A stretch of DNA of 46,092 nt, from assembly GCA_001603025.1 (NCBI GenBank), contig LVAP01000068.1, positions 1 through 46,092 on the forward strand. The letters run 5' to 3'. Below, in pieces: positions 7,635 through 15,515 of the stretch. The notes below the pieces were generated by a model. It ran no database searches. It was not told the DNA's origin and worked only from the letters and a program-made list of their open reading frames with translations. Position 1 is the stretch's first letter. The number at the start of each line of letters is the position of its first letter. This stretch comes from Clostridiales bacterium Firm_10. Lineage in GTDB: Bacteria; Bacillota; Clostridia; Christensenellales; Aristaeellaceae. A program made the translations under genes and the position numbers.

Positions 7635-9053
7635 TCAGGCCAGGGTAAAGGACAGCAGCTGCGCGCTGCCGTTTCCGTGATAAGTGAAGTAGATAGCCCG
7701 GATGCCGTCCGGGATGGCGATGTCGGCGGAATAGTCCGTCCACAGGCTGGTGAAGCGCACGGGGATGCGCCCCAGCTCCGGGCCGTTCCACGAGGTGCTG
7801 ACGGAGAAATACCCGCCGGCATAGCCCCGCACGCGGATGCCCACATGTTTCACGCCGCGGCAGTCGAAATACTTGAAGCCGCACGATGCGGATTCCGTCA
7901 TGTTGGCGATGTAACCCGGCTCCTCGTCGCCGTCGCGCCCGTCCTGGGTGATCTTCGGGAAACGCGCGTCCAGCCAGAATCCGTTGCCGCCCGATCCGCC
8001 GGTATACACGTTGTCCACGGCCGTGAAGAGGTTGCAGGCGATGTGGGCGGGGTAGGTGCCCCGGCCTTCCAGCGGCCCGCCGTTGAGGCCGCAGGAGGTC
8101 ATCTCCGCCTGGGGAATGCTTCCGTCCGGCCTGATCACGATCCGTTCGGCCATGCCCTGGCGGCTGAAGTTTGTGCCGTCGGTATGGCGGTGATAGAAGA
8201 TGTAATGGTCATTCCCGATTTTCACCATGCCGCCATGATTGTTCGCCCCATAGTACATGGGCTTTTCCGCCGGCTTGTAGCCGTCGATATGCAGGTCGCA
8301 GTTGCTCACCAGCACGCCGCCGAAGCGGAAATCCCTTCCCGGATGGCAGCTGGTGGCGTAGCACAGCTCGTGCATCACGATGGACGAATAGACGAAGTAA
8401 TAGAGACCGTTGAATTTCCGGATGGATGAGGCCTCAAAGAACTCGTGGCCCTCCCATTCCGTGCCGCGGGCATAAGGCGCGCTGGGCATGATGGTCACGG
8501 GCGGCTCGGCGACGGTCAGCATGTCCGCGGCCAGCACAGTCATCATGGGGCCGGTGCGGGTTTTATCCCACGGGCCGCAAAAGCCGGTGTACATGTATGT
8601 GAGGTTCCCTTCTGTGAGCACGCCGGGATCAAACTGCGGCTCGTCGCCCTCGCGTTCGCCCAGGCGTGTGCCGTCCGGGTAGCGCACATTGCCCAGGTAT
8701 TTGTATTGTCCGGCCGGCGTATCGCACACCGCCACGGACACGTAGTTTTTGTTGCTCAGCACATAATAGAGGTAATAGCGGCCATCCGGCCCCCACGTCA
8801 CGTCCGGGGCGAACAGGCAGCCTTCGCCGTCCGCGTTGTCCGGGTCGTCAGTCCGGCGGAAGATCACGCCCTCGAAGCGCCAGTCAGCCAGATTGTCCAC
8901 CGGCGCGGACCAGCATACATAGTCGTTCAGGCAGTAGACATGGCCGCGGAAGCGGTCGTGCGAGCCATATACGTAGACGCGTGCGCCGAAGACGTGGGGT
9001 TCGCCGTCCGGCGTGTATTCCCAGCTGGGAAGATAGGGGTTGAATGCCTGCAT
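7635..9053 (-). CDS. Glycoside hydrolase family 43-like protein
   Basis: A 472-residue cytoplasmic glycosidase, probably an arabinosidase or xylosidase-type enzyme. The five-bladed propeller spans residues about 1-320: NPYLPSWEYTPDGEPHVF with the candidate base D16, FAPDVTWGPDG around D84, FDPGVL around D143 and the candidate acid E207 in FFEASSIRK. Residues about 335-472 form a beta-sandwich resembling CBM6-type domains (IPVRFTSLWTDYSADIAIPDG). No signal peptide is present, so it likely acts on imported oligosaccharides. ATG 9053 is 7-8 bases after AAGGAGA; a TTG two codons upstream is too close to this site. It converges with the MFS gene and diverges from the etf operon. Confidence 0.88.
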   Translation of the reverse strand: MQAFNPYLPSWEYTPDGEPHVFGARVYVYGSHDRFRGHVYCLNDYVCWSAPVDNLADWRFEGVIFRRTDDPDNADGEGCLFAPDVTWGPDGRYYLYYVLSNKNYVSVAVCDTPAGQYKYLGNVRYPDGTRLGEREGDEPQFDPGVLTEGNLTYMYTGFCGPWDKTRTGPMMTVLAADMLTVAEPPVTIMPSAPYARGTEWEGHEFFEASSIRKFNGLYYFVYSSIVMHELCYATSCHPGRDFRFGGVLVSNCDLHIDGYKPAEKPMYYGANNHGGMVKIGNDHYIFYHRHTDGTNFSRQGMAERIVIRPDGSIPQAEMTSCGLNGGPLEGRGTYPAHIACNLFTAVDNVYTGGSGGNGFWLDARFPKITQDGRDGDEEPGYIANMTESASCGFKYFDCRGVKHVGIRVRGYAGGYFSVSTSWNGPELGRIPVRFTSLWTDYSADIAIPDGIRAIYFTYHGNGSAQLLSFTLA

Positions 9054-9098
9054 GGTCAAATCTCCTTTCGGGGGCGCCTTTGCCTCTTTGCAGGCACC

Positions 9099-9127
9099 AT
9101 TATAACACAGATAGCGCGCGTTGTGAA
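9099..9127 (-). promoter_or_regulatory. Sigma-A type promoter of the GH43-type gene
   Basis: On the minus strand TTCACA, a 17-base spacer, then TATAAT. An inverted repeat, GAATCG-N8-CGATTC at 9125-9144, overlaps the -35 edge. Confidence 0.7.
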
Positions 9128-9144
9128 TCGCGGTGTGCCGATTC
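9125..9144. repeat. Inverted repeat GAATCG-N8-CGATTC
   Basis: A perfect 6-bp inverted repeat with an 8-bp spacer, located between the divergent GH43 and etf promoters and touching the GH43 -35. It could be an operator half-site pair, but 6-bp arms are short and chance is possible. Confidence 0.4.
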
Positions 9145-9178
9145 TGCCGCTGATGCCCGCAAAACAGGCGAAACCGGC

Positions 9179-9207
9179 TTGCAATTTGAGAACAATGCTG
9201 GTATTAT
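9179..9207 (+). promoter_or_regulatory. Sigma-A type promoter of the etf-lct operon
   Basis: TTGCAA, a 17-base spacer, then TATTAT. It lies about 80 bases before etfB and is the only clear promoter I see ahead of the six co-directional genes up to 15400. Confidence 0.65.
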
Positions 9208-9290
9208 TAACACAAGCGTGACATAAAACCGCGCCGGAGGGAGAGAACGCCTCCGCACACGGCCGACACCGGACAGGAGAACTGAATGTG

Positions 9291-10070
9291 ATGAATATCT
9301 TTGTCTGTATCAAACAGGTCCCGGCCACCAACAAGGTGCAGGTGGACGAAAAAACCGGCGTGCTGAGGCGCAGCGGCGTGGCCGGCAAGATGAATCCATA
9401 TGACCTCTATGCGCTGGAGACGGCGCTGCGCCTGAAGGAGCGGCATGGCGGCACGGTAACCGTGGGCACGATGGGCCCGCCCCAGGCGCAGGCCGTGGTC
9501 CGCGAGGCGTATATGATGGGCGCGGACGACGGTTATGTTTTTTCCGACCGCCGGCTGGGCGGCGCGGATGTGCTGGCCACCGGCTATACGCTGTCGCAGG
9601 CCATTCGCAGCGTGGGCGATTTTGACCTGATCCTCTGCGGCAGGCAGACCACGGACGGCGACACCGCGCAGGTAGGTCCGGCCATCGCTGAATACCTGGG
9701 TATCCCGCACGCGGCCTGGGTCTCCAGGCTGACGCCCAGCGGCGACGGTGTGGACGCCGAGCAGCAGCTGCAGGACGTGATTGAAACGGTGCACATGCCC
9801 TTTCCCTGCCTGGTGACCGTGGAGCAGGATATCTGCATGCCCCGGCTGCCAAGCCTGAAGACTGCGCGGGCAATCGGCGATAAGCCCGTGCACATGCTGG
9901 GGCTGGACGCTTTTCCGGACACGGACGAGGCGCACTACGGCCTGGCCGGAAGCGCGACGCAGGTGGAGCGGATATTCCCGCCGGCAAACGAGGCGGAGCA
10001 CGAGGTGTGGGAAGACGGCGACAACGCCGAACGGCTGCGCCGCGCGCTGGCCAAGTGGAAATTCATCTGA
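9291..10070 (+). CDS. etfB: Electron transfer flavoprotein beta subunit (EtfB)
   Basis: A 259-residue EtfB. It starts MNIFVCIKQVPATNKVQVDEKTG and continues with NPYDLYALETALRLKE, GCG/CGRQTTDGDTAQVGP and PCLVTVEQDICMPRLPS, all hallmark stretches. With EtfA it forms the flavin heterodimer that passes electrons between the FAD dehydrogenase encoded two genes downstream and NAD/ferredoxin. In the Acetobacterium woodii LctBCD complex the same arrangement couples lactate oxidation by NAD to ferredoxin oxidation. A GTG at 9288 precedes the ATG at 9291; AGGAGA at 9275-9280 suits either. The gene is 12 bases from etfA. Confidence 0.93.
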   Translation: MNIFVCIKQVPATNKVQVDEKTGVLRRSGVAGKMNPYDLYALETALRLKERHGGTVTVGTMGPPQAQAVVREAYMMGADDGYVFSDRRLGGADVLATGYTLSQAIRSVGDFDLILCGRQTTDGDTAQVGPAIAEYLGIPHAAWVSRLTPSGDGVDAEQQLQDVIETVHMPFPCLVTVEQDICMPRLPSLKTARAIGDKPVHMLGLDAFPDTDEAHYGLAGSATQVERIFPPANEAEHEVWEDGDNAERLRRALAKWKFI

Positions 10071-10082
10071 GGAGGCGCGAAC

Positions 10083-11270
10083 ATGGCTAAAATTGCTGTT
10101 CTGGAGCGCAAATGCACCGGCTGCGGCCTGTGCCGCGCCAGCTGTCCCTTCGACGCCATTGAAATGACAGACGGCAGGCCGGAGATGAACGCGGCGTGCA
10201 GGGTGTGCGGAATCTGCGTCAAAAGCTGCCCGCAGCAGGCCCTTGTGAAGCTGGAAACGCGTTCGGCCAGCGTTGATAAAACCCAATGGAAGGATATCCT
10301 GGTCTTTGCGGAAGTGAGCGGCGGCCGGCTGCATCCCGTGGGCCTGGAGCTGATCGGCAAAGCCCGCGAGCTCACGGCGCCTTTGGGCTTCAAGGTCAGG
10401 GCGGCCCTGGTTGGCAGCGGCGTCGGTACCCATGCCGAAGAGCTCCGGCACTACGGCGTCAGCGAAATCGCCGTATACGACGATCCGGCACTGGGCTATT
10501 TCCGGGCGGACGCCTATGCCGGCTGTCTCGAAGATTATATTCGCGCCGTAAAGCCGTGTGTGGTGCTGGTGGGCGCCACTTCGCTGGGCAGGAGCCTTGC
10601 GCCGAGGCTGGCGACGCGCTTCCGCACCGGGCTGACGGCGGACTGCACGAAGCTGGAGCTGCGCGAAAACACGGATCTGGTGCAGATCAGGCCGGCGTTT
10701 GGCGGCAATATCATGGCGCAGATCGTGACTACGAACACCCGCCCGCAGTTTGCCACCGTGCGCTACAAGGTGATGAACCCGCCTGCGCGCGGCGAGGAGG
10801 CGGACGGCGTCATCCTGCCGCGAAAGCTGCCGAAAAGCGTGGGGGAAAGCAAAGCCAGCTGTGTCGGCGTGACGCCGCTGCCGCCGAAGAAGAGCATTTC
10901 GGATGCGGAGATCCTGGTGGTGGGCGGCCGTGGCCTGCAGAAGGAAGGCGACCTCGCAATGATCCACACGCTGGCGGCGCTGCTTGGCGGCGACTGGGCT
11001 GTCAGTCGTCCGTTGGTGGAAAAGGGCTGGGCGACCAATGAGCGCCAGATCGGCCTGAGCGGGCGAACCGTGCGGCCCAAGCTGATCATCACATGCGGCG
11101 TCAGCGGGGCGATACAGTTCGCTTCCTGCATGAAGGACAGCGAGCGCATCGTCGCCATCAACAGCGACAGGAACGCGCCTATCTTCGACGTGGCGCACGT
11201 CGCCATCGTGGATGACCTGTACAAGGTGGTGCCGGAACTGATAGAGAAGCTGAAGGAGGGGCGGACATGA
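10083..11270 (+). CDS. etfA: Electron transfer flavoprotein alpha subunit with N-terminal 2[4Fe-4S] ferredoxin domain
   Basis: A 395-residue EtfA fused to a ferredoxin domain. Cys11/14/17/21 and Cys39/42/45/49 form two [4Fe-4S] sites. The Etf alpha/beta domain follows, and the C-terminal FAD domain carries GLSGRTVRPKLIITCGVSG and FASCMKDSERIVAINSD. The iron-sulfur extension is typical of bifurcating/confurcating Etfs such as LctC and CarE rather than of respiratory Etfs. AGGAGGCGCGAAC precedes the ATG. Its TGA overlaps the start of the next gene (ATGA), indicating translational coupling and a stoichiometric complex. Confidence 0.94.
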   Translation: MAKIAVLERKCTGCGLCRASCPFDAIEMTDGRPEMNAACRVCGICVKSCPQQALVKLETRSASVDKTQWKDILVFAEVSGGRLHPVGLELIGKARELTAPLGFKVRAALVGSGVGTHAEELRHYGVSEIAVYDDPALGYFRADAYAGCLEDYIRAVKPCVVLVGATSLGRSLAPRLATRFRTGLTADCTKLELRENTDLVQIRPAFGGNIMAQIVTTNTRPQFATVRYKVMNPPARGEEADGVILPRKLPKSVGESKASCVGVTPLPPKKSISDAEILVVGGRGLQKEGDLAMIHTLAALLGGDWAVSRPLVEKGWATNERQIGLSGRTVRPKLIITCGVSGAIQFASCMKDSERIVAINSDRNAPIFDVAHVAIVDDLYKVVPELIEKLKEGRT

Positions 11271-12664
11271 GCGCGTACAACAGGGTGACACAGGCGGACA
11301 TCGACTGGTTTGCGGCGCTTCTTCCCGGGCGCGTGTTCTGGGGCGACGCCATCTCCGCCGACTATGACCACGACGAAATGACAGAATACGGCCACTATAT
11401 GCCGGAAGCCGTGCTGCAGGCGCTCACGGCGGAGGAAATCAGCCGGGTTTTGGCATACTGCAACGAACGCCGCATTCCTGTGACGCCCCGCGGCGCGGGA
11501 ACGGGTCTGTGCGGCGGCTGTGTCGCCATCCATGGCGGCGTGGTGCTGAGCACCGAAAAGATGAAAAAGGTCATCGAGGTGGACACCCGCAACATGACCG
11601 CTACGGTGGAACCGGGCGTGCTGCTGATGGAGTTTCCCAAATACCTGGAAGGAACGGGCCTGTTCTATCCGCCGGATCCCGGCGAGAAGACCGCCACCAT
11701 GGGCGGGAACGCCATGACCAATGCCGGCGGGATGCGCGCCGTGCGCTACGGCGTGACGCGCGATTACATCCTGGGCATGCAGGTGGTCCTGGCGGACGGC
11801 AGCCTTATTGAGCTGGGCGGAAAAAACGTGAAGACGTCCTCCGGCTACAGTCTGATTGATCTGATGATCGGCTCTGAAGGCACGCTGGGTTTCCTGACGC
11901 GGCTGACTGTCAAGCTGGTGCCGGAGCCCAAGACGAACATATCGCTGCTGATGCCCTTCGACGATCTCGAGGCGTGCATTGGCGCCGTGCCCCAGGTGCT
12001 GGCCTGCGGCTGTGAACCGACGGCTGTGGAATTCATGGAGCGCGAGGTCATCTCCTGCGCGGAGAACTATCTGGGCAAGCAATTTCCGGATACAAGCGCC
12101 GACGCCTATCTGCTGGTGCGGCTGGATGGCGCGAGTTACGACGCGCTCCGGCCATCCATCGACGCGCTGACCGACCTGGCGCTTTCCATCGGCGCACGCG
12201 ACGTGCTGCTGGCAGATACAGAGGAGCGCAAGGAGAGCATATGGAACGCACGGGGCGCTTTCCTGGAGGCCATCAAGGGCTCTACCAGCACCATGGATGA
12301 ATGCGACGTGGTCGTCCCGCGCGACGCGATTCCGGCATTCGTGCGCCGCAGCGTGGAGATCAGCCGGAAAAGCGGCGTGCGCATCTGCTCCTTCGGCCAT
12401 GCCGGCGACGGCAACCTGCACATTTACGCCTGCAGGGACGATATGGACGAGGCGTGCTGGAAAAAGGCGGTTTCAGACGTGATGAACGAGCTGTACGCCT
12501 CGGCGCGGGAAATGCACGGCGAGGTGAGCGGCGAGCACGGCATAGGCCACGCCAAACGTCCCTTCCTGCGCGAAAGCCTGGGGGAACGCCAGCTGCAGCT
12601 GATGCGCGGCATCAAGGCCACCTTCGATCCCAACGGCATCCTCAATCCGGGAAAGATCGTATGA
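11267..12664 (+). CDS. lctD: FAD-binding 2-hydroxyacid dehydrogenase (LctD/GlcD-like)
   Basis: A 465-residue flavoprotein. The PCMH-type FAD domain shows PRGAGTGLCGGCVAIHGG, PPDPGEKTATMGGNAMTNAGG and IGSEGTLGFLTRLTVKL. The FAD-oxidase C-terminal domain has GHAGDGNLHIY and GEVSGEHGIGHAKR with conserved histidines. It oxidises a 2-hydroxy acid, most likely D-lactate, and hands electrons to the EtfAB pair encoded immediately upstream; glycolate or another 2-hydroxy acid cannot be excluded. Its start overlaps the etfA stop by ATGA. The complex is expected in the cytoplasm because no membrane segment or signal is seen. Confidence 0.92.
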   Translation: MSAYNRVTQADIDWFAALLPGRVFWGDAISADYDHDEMTEYGHYMPEAVLQALTAEEISRVLAYCNERRIPVTPRGAGTGLCGGCVAIHGGVVLSTEKMKKVIEVDTRNMTATVEPGVLLMEFPKYLEGTGLFYPPDPGEKTATMGGNAMTNAGGMRAVRYGVTRDYILGMQVVLADGSLIELGGKNVKTSSGYSLIDLMIGSEGTLGFLTRLTVKLVPEPKTNISLLMPFDDLEACIGAVPQVLACGCEPTAVEFMEREVISCAENYLGKQFPDTSADAYLLVRLDGASYDALRPSIDALTDLALSIGARDVLLADTEERKESIWNARGAFLEAIKGSTSTMDECDVVVPRDAIPAFVRRSVEISRKSGVRICSFGHAGDGNLHIYACRDDMDEACWKKAVSDVMNELYASAREMHGEVSGEHGIGHAKRPFLRESLGERQLQLMRGIKATFDPNGILNPGKIV

Positions 12665-12712
12665 GGCGCGCAGCCTGTAATGTGCCACAGCCTGTAGGAA
12701 AGGAATGATCAT

Positions 12713-13195
12713 ATGCGCACCGCCGTCGTCTTTTATTCGCTGACAGGCAACACGGCCATGGCGGCCGGACATATCGCCGCGGCGCTGGGCGCCGACCTGA
12801 TCGAATTGAAACCGGTGAAAAGTTATCCGGACAAGGGCTTCAGGAAATTCTTTTGGGGTGGCAAGAGCGCTGTTATGGCGGAAGCGCCGGCGCTTGAGCC
12901 CATTCAGTTCTGCGCGGCCGATTATGACAGCATCGTGTTCGGCTTTCCGGTGTGGGCCGGTACCATTGCGCCGCCTGTCAGAAGCTTCATCGCCGTCCAT
13001 CGGGCGGAATTGGCCGGTAAGCAGATTTCTTCATTTGCCTGCCAGAGCGGGGCAGGCGCGGCAAAGGCTTTCCGCAAACTTGAGGAATGCCTCGGCATGG
13101 GGCCGCTTCGGGCGGAACTGGTGCTGATTGATCCCGCCGACAAGCCGGATCCCGCCAACGAGGAAAAGATCAGGGCGTTCTGCGAGAAGTGTTGA
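12713..13195 (+). CDS. Flavodoxin family protein
   Basis: A 160-residue flavodoxin-fold protein. The FMN phosphate loop is SLTGNTAMA (residues 9-17), followed by FGFPVWAGTIAPPVRSF (about 77-93) and FACQSGAGAAKAF near the third flavin-contact loop. It is preceded by AAGGAATG ahead of the ATG. It lies 48 bases after the lctD-like gene with no terminator between them, so it probably belongs to the same transcript. It could be a low-potential electron carrier in place of ferredoxin for the confurcating complex, or a flavin reductase; the sequence does not decide. Confidence 0.85.
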   Translation: MRTAVVFYSLTGNTAMAAGHIAAALGADLIELKPVKSYPDKGFRKFFWGGKSAVMAEAPALEPIQFCAADYDSIVFGFPVWAGTIAPPVRSFIAVHRAELAGKQISSFACQSGAGAAKAFRKLEECLGMGPLRAELVLIDPADKPDPANEEKIRAFCEKC

Positions 13196-13258
13196 CCCGT
13201 CCCGCAGAATGCATCATCAGAAAAGAATCCGGCAAAATCCGGAGGGAGGAATAAAGCC

Positions 13259-14287
13259 ATGAAAGCCATCACCATTCGCGAACCGTTCCAGGTGGAAGTC
13301 GTCGACATGCCTGTGCCCCAGCCCAGAACAGGCGAGGCGCTGCTCAGGGTGCTGTACTGCGGCATCTGCGGCGCGGATGTCGCCAGCTTTACAGGCAACC
13401 AGCCGTTCACCACTTATCCGCGCATTCCTGGTCATGAGTTTTCAGCGCAGATCGTTTCCGTTCCCGAAAACGACCGCGGCCTCAAGCCGGGCGACGTGGT
13501 GACCTGCAACCCGTACTTCAACTGCGGGCACTGCTATGCCTGCCAGAAAGGCCTGGTGAATGCCTGCGAGGACAATCAGACCATGGGCGTGCAGCGCGAC
13601 GGCGCGTTTTGCGAATACATCGTGATGCCTGTGGAGCGCATCATTCCGGGTCGGGGGCTGGATGCCCGGACGCTGGCGCTCATTGAGCCGTTTGCCATCA
13701 GCTGTCACGCCCTCAGCCGCTGCGAAATCAAGCCGGGCAGCCGCATGCTGATCACCGGCGCAGGCCCCATTGGCCTTTTCGCACTGCTGGTGGCCAAGGC
13801 AAAAGGTGCCTCCGTGACCGTGAGCGACGTGCTGGACGGACGCCTGGAAAAGGCAAAGTCACTGGGAGCGGATCATGTTGTCAACCCGACCGCCTGCGAT
13901 CTCACCGCTGAAACCGCGCGCATTACCGGCAGCCGTGGCTTCGACGTGTGCGTGGAGGCGTGCGGCCAGTCCGTCACCTTCATGAGCTGCATTGCCTGCG
14001 CGGCGCAGGGCGCCAATCTCATCCTCATCGGAAACGGCAAGCGGGAAACCACGTTCCTGCATTCCATCCTCATCAAGAAGGAGCTGAACGTGTTCGGCAG
14101 CCGGAACGCCTATACCCGCGATTTCAACCAACTCATCGAGCTGACTGCCTCCGGTCAGGTCGATCCCACAAAGCTGATCAGCGCCATTTACCCCATGGAG
14201 GATGCGCCTTCGGCGTTTGACGCGCTTACCCACAACGACGGCAGTCTGGAAAAGGTGCTGTTGCGCTTTTCAGATCCCCGGGAGTAA
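13259..14287 (+). CDS. Zinc-dependent medium-chain alcohol/polyol dehydrogenase
   Basis: A 342-residue MDR-family dehydrogenase. The catalytic zinc site is C37 (CGICGAD) with H59-E60 (GHE). The structural zinc site is C89-C92-C95-C103, with the usual 2-2-7 spacing. The Rossmann core has ITGAGPIGLFALLVAK. This places it with threonine, sorbitol and galactitol-type dehydrogenases that oxidise secondary alcohols with NAD(P). GGAGGGAGGA precedes the start. It is followed 57 bases later by a sugar isomerase, suggesting a small polyol or sugar-acid pathway attached to the etf-lct operon. Confidence 0.92.
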   Translation: MKAITIREPFQVEVVDMPVPQPRTGEALLRVLYCGICGADVASFTGNQPFTTYPRIPGHEFSAQIVSVPENDRGLKPGDVVTCNPYFNCGHCYACQKGLVNACEDNQTMGVQRDGAFCEYIVMPVERIIPGRGLDARTLALIEPFAISCHALSRCEIKPGSRMLITGAGPIGLFALLVAKAKGASVTVSDVLDGRLEKAKSLGADHVVNPTACDLTAETARITGSRGFDVCVEACGQSVTFMSCIACAAQGANLILIGNGKRETTFLHSILIKKELNVFGSRNAYTRDFNQLIELTASGQVDPTKLISAIYPMEDAPSAFDALTHNDGSLEKVLLRFSDPRE

Positions 14288-14344
14288 TCGGCGCACAGGG
14301 CGGCGGTTTCACACAACGACATAATAAAGCGGAGGAACTTGACA

Positions 14345-15400
14345 ATGGCAATGAATCTGGGCATCAGCAGCTACTGCCTCTCCAAAAAGCTCTATTCCAA
14401 GGAATGGACGCTGTTTGACATCATGGACTGGGCCAAGGAACACGAGTGCGCCCATATGGAAATCGTGCCCTTCGGCCTTCCGCTATTCAAGGAAGACGGC
14501 ACCGCCGACATGGATTTTGCAAAGCGGATCGGCGAATATGCCGACAGGATCGGCCTGCCGCTGTCCGCCTTCTCCCTGAACGCCTGTGTGATTCGTCCTG
14601 GCGACGACGAAGAGCAGGGAACGTCATCCCGCGAGCGCAACGTGACCGTGCAGTATCACGGCACGCGCGAGGACAAGTATCACCAGGAGATCGGGCGCAT
14701 CGAGACCATTATGAACATGGCGAAGGAGATGGGCATCAGGAAATTCCGCCACGATGTCTGCTCCGGCGCGCATCCGCTTCGCATCAACACGCCCGAGCAG
14801 TTCGAGGAGGATTTCCCTGTTTTCGTGCGCGCCGTGAAGGAGCTGGCGGATTACGCGGCATCCATTGGCCTGTCTACCACCCTTGAGAATCACGGACTGT
14901 ACGTGAACGGTGCGGAGCGCGTCATTCGCATCCTGCGTGCCGCCGGCCGCGAAAACGTCGGCCTGACCATTGACGTCGGCAACTATCTGTGCGTCGACGA
15001 AGACCCGGTCGTCTCCGTTTCCAAGGCGATCCGCTATGCCGACATGATCCACCTGAAGGACTTCTACATCCGCCCCCTCGAGAAGATGTATCCGCAGAAC
15101 GGCATGTACGTCAATTTCCCGGAGATTCCGAACGTGAAGCCGCGCAAGCGTCCCACCACGCCGGAAGAATGGGCCGCCATGATCCCCAGCTTCGGCTATG
15201 TGGGCACCGCGGCGGGAAACACCATCCTGCGCGGGGCCATCATCGGCCAGGGCGATATGGATATGTGGAAGATCATTTCCATCATCAAGCATTCCGGCTA
15301 CGAGAAGGAGATATCGCTGGAGTTCGAAGGCATGGAGGATTGCGTCGCCGGCACCACATACGGCCTGGAGACCGCACGTTATATTTGGGAAAGAGTTTAA
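14345..15400 (+). CDS. Sugar phosphate isomerase/epimerase (xylose-isomerase-like TIM barrel)
   Basis: A 351-residue AP-endonuclease-2/xylose-isomerase-like TIM barrel. The metal-site strands read TTLENHGLY, LTIDVGNYLCVDEDP, DMIHLKDF and ISLEFEGMED. The family interconverts ketoses, keto-acids or inositol derivatives and often works with Gfo/Idh or MDR dehydrogenases, as here. ATG 14345 is 9 bases after GGAGG; an earlier in-frame TTG is nearer and weaker. It is the last gene before the terminator at 15406. Confidence 0.88.
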   Translation: MAMNLGISSYCLSKKLYSKEWTLFDIMDWAKEHECAHMEIVPFGLPLFKEDGTADMDFAKRIGEYADRIGLPLSAFSLNACVIRPGDDEEQGTSSRERNVTVQYHGTREDKYHQEIGRIETIMNMAKEMGIRKFRHDVCSGAHPLRINTPEQFEEDFPVFVRAVKELADYAASIGLSTTLENHGLYVNGAERVIRILRAAGRENVGLTIDVGNYLCVDEDPVVSVSKAIRYADMIHLKDFYIRPLEKMYPQNGMYVNFPEIPNVKPRKRPTTPEEWAAMIPSFGYVGTAAGNTILRGAIIGQGDMDMWKIISIIKHSGYEKEISLEFEGMEDCVAGTTYGLETARYIWERV

Positions 15401-15405
15401 AAACA

Positions 15406-15452
15406 CAGGCCCGCGCGGCGCCCAAACGGCGAATGCGCGGGCCTGCTTTTTC
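15406..15452 (+). terminator. Terminator ending the etf-lct-dehydrogenase operon
   Basis: CAGGCCCGCGC and GCGCGGGCCTG form an 11-bp stem, followed by CTTTTT. Confidence 0.85.
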
Positions 15453-15515
15453 GGCAATCAGGCTCTGCGCGGCCGTCCGAAATAGCTTTTTGCGTATGCA
15501 GACAGGGAGGGTGTC

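Noticed and set aside
9207-11291. A 694-codon minus-strand frame opposite the etf genes
   Set aside because: It is antisense to etfB and etfA, His/Arg/Ala-rich and without motifs; both opposite genes are certain.
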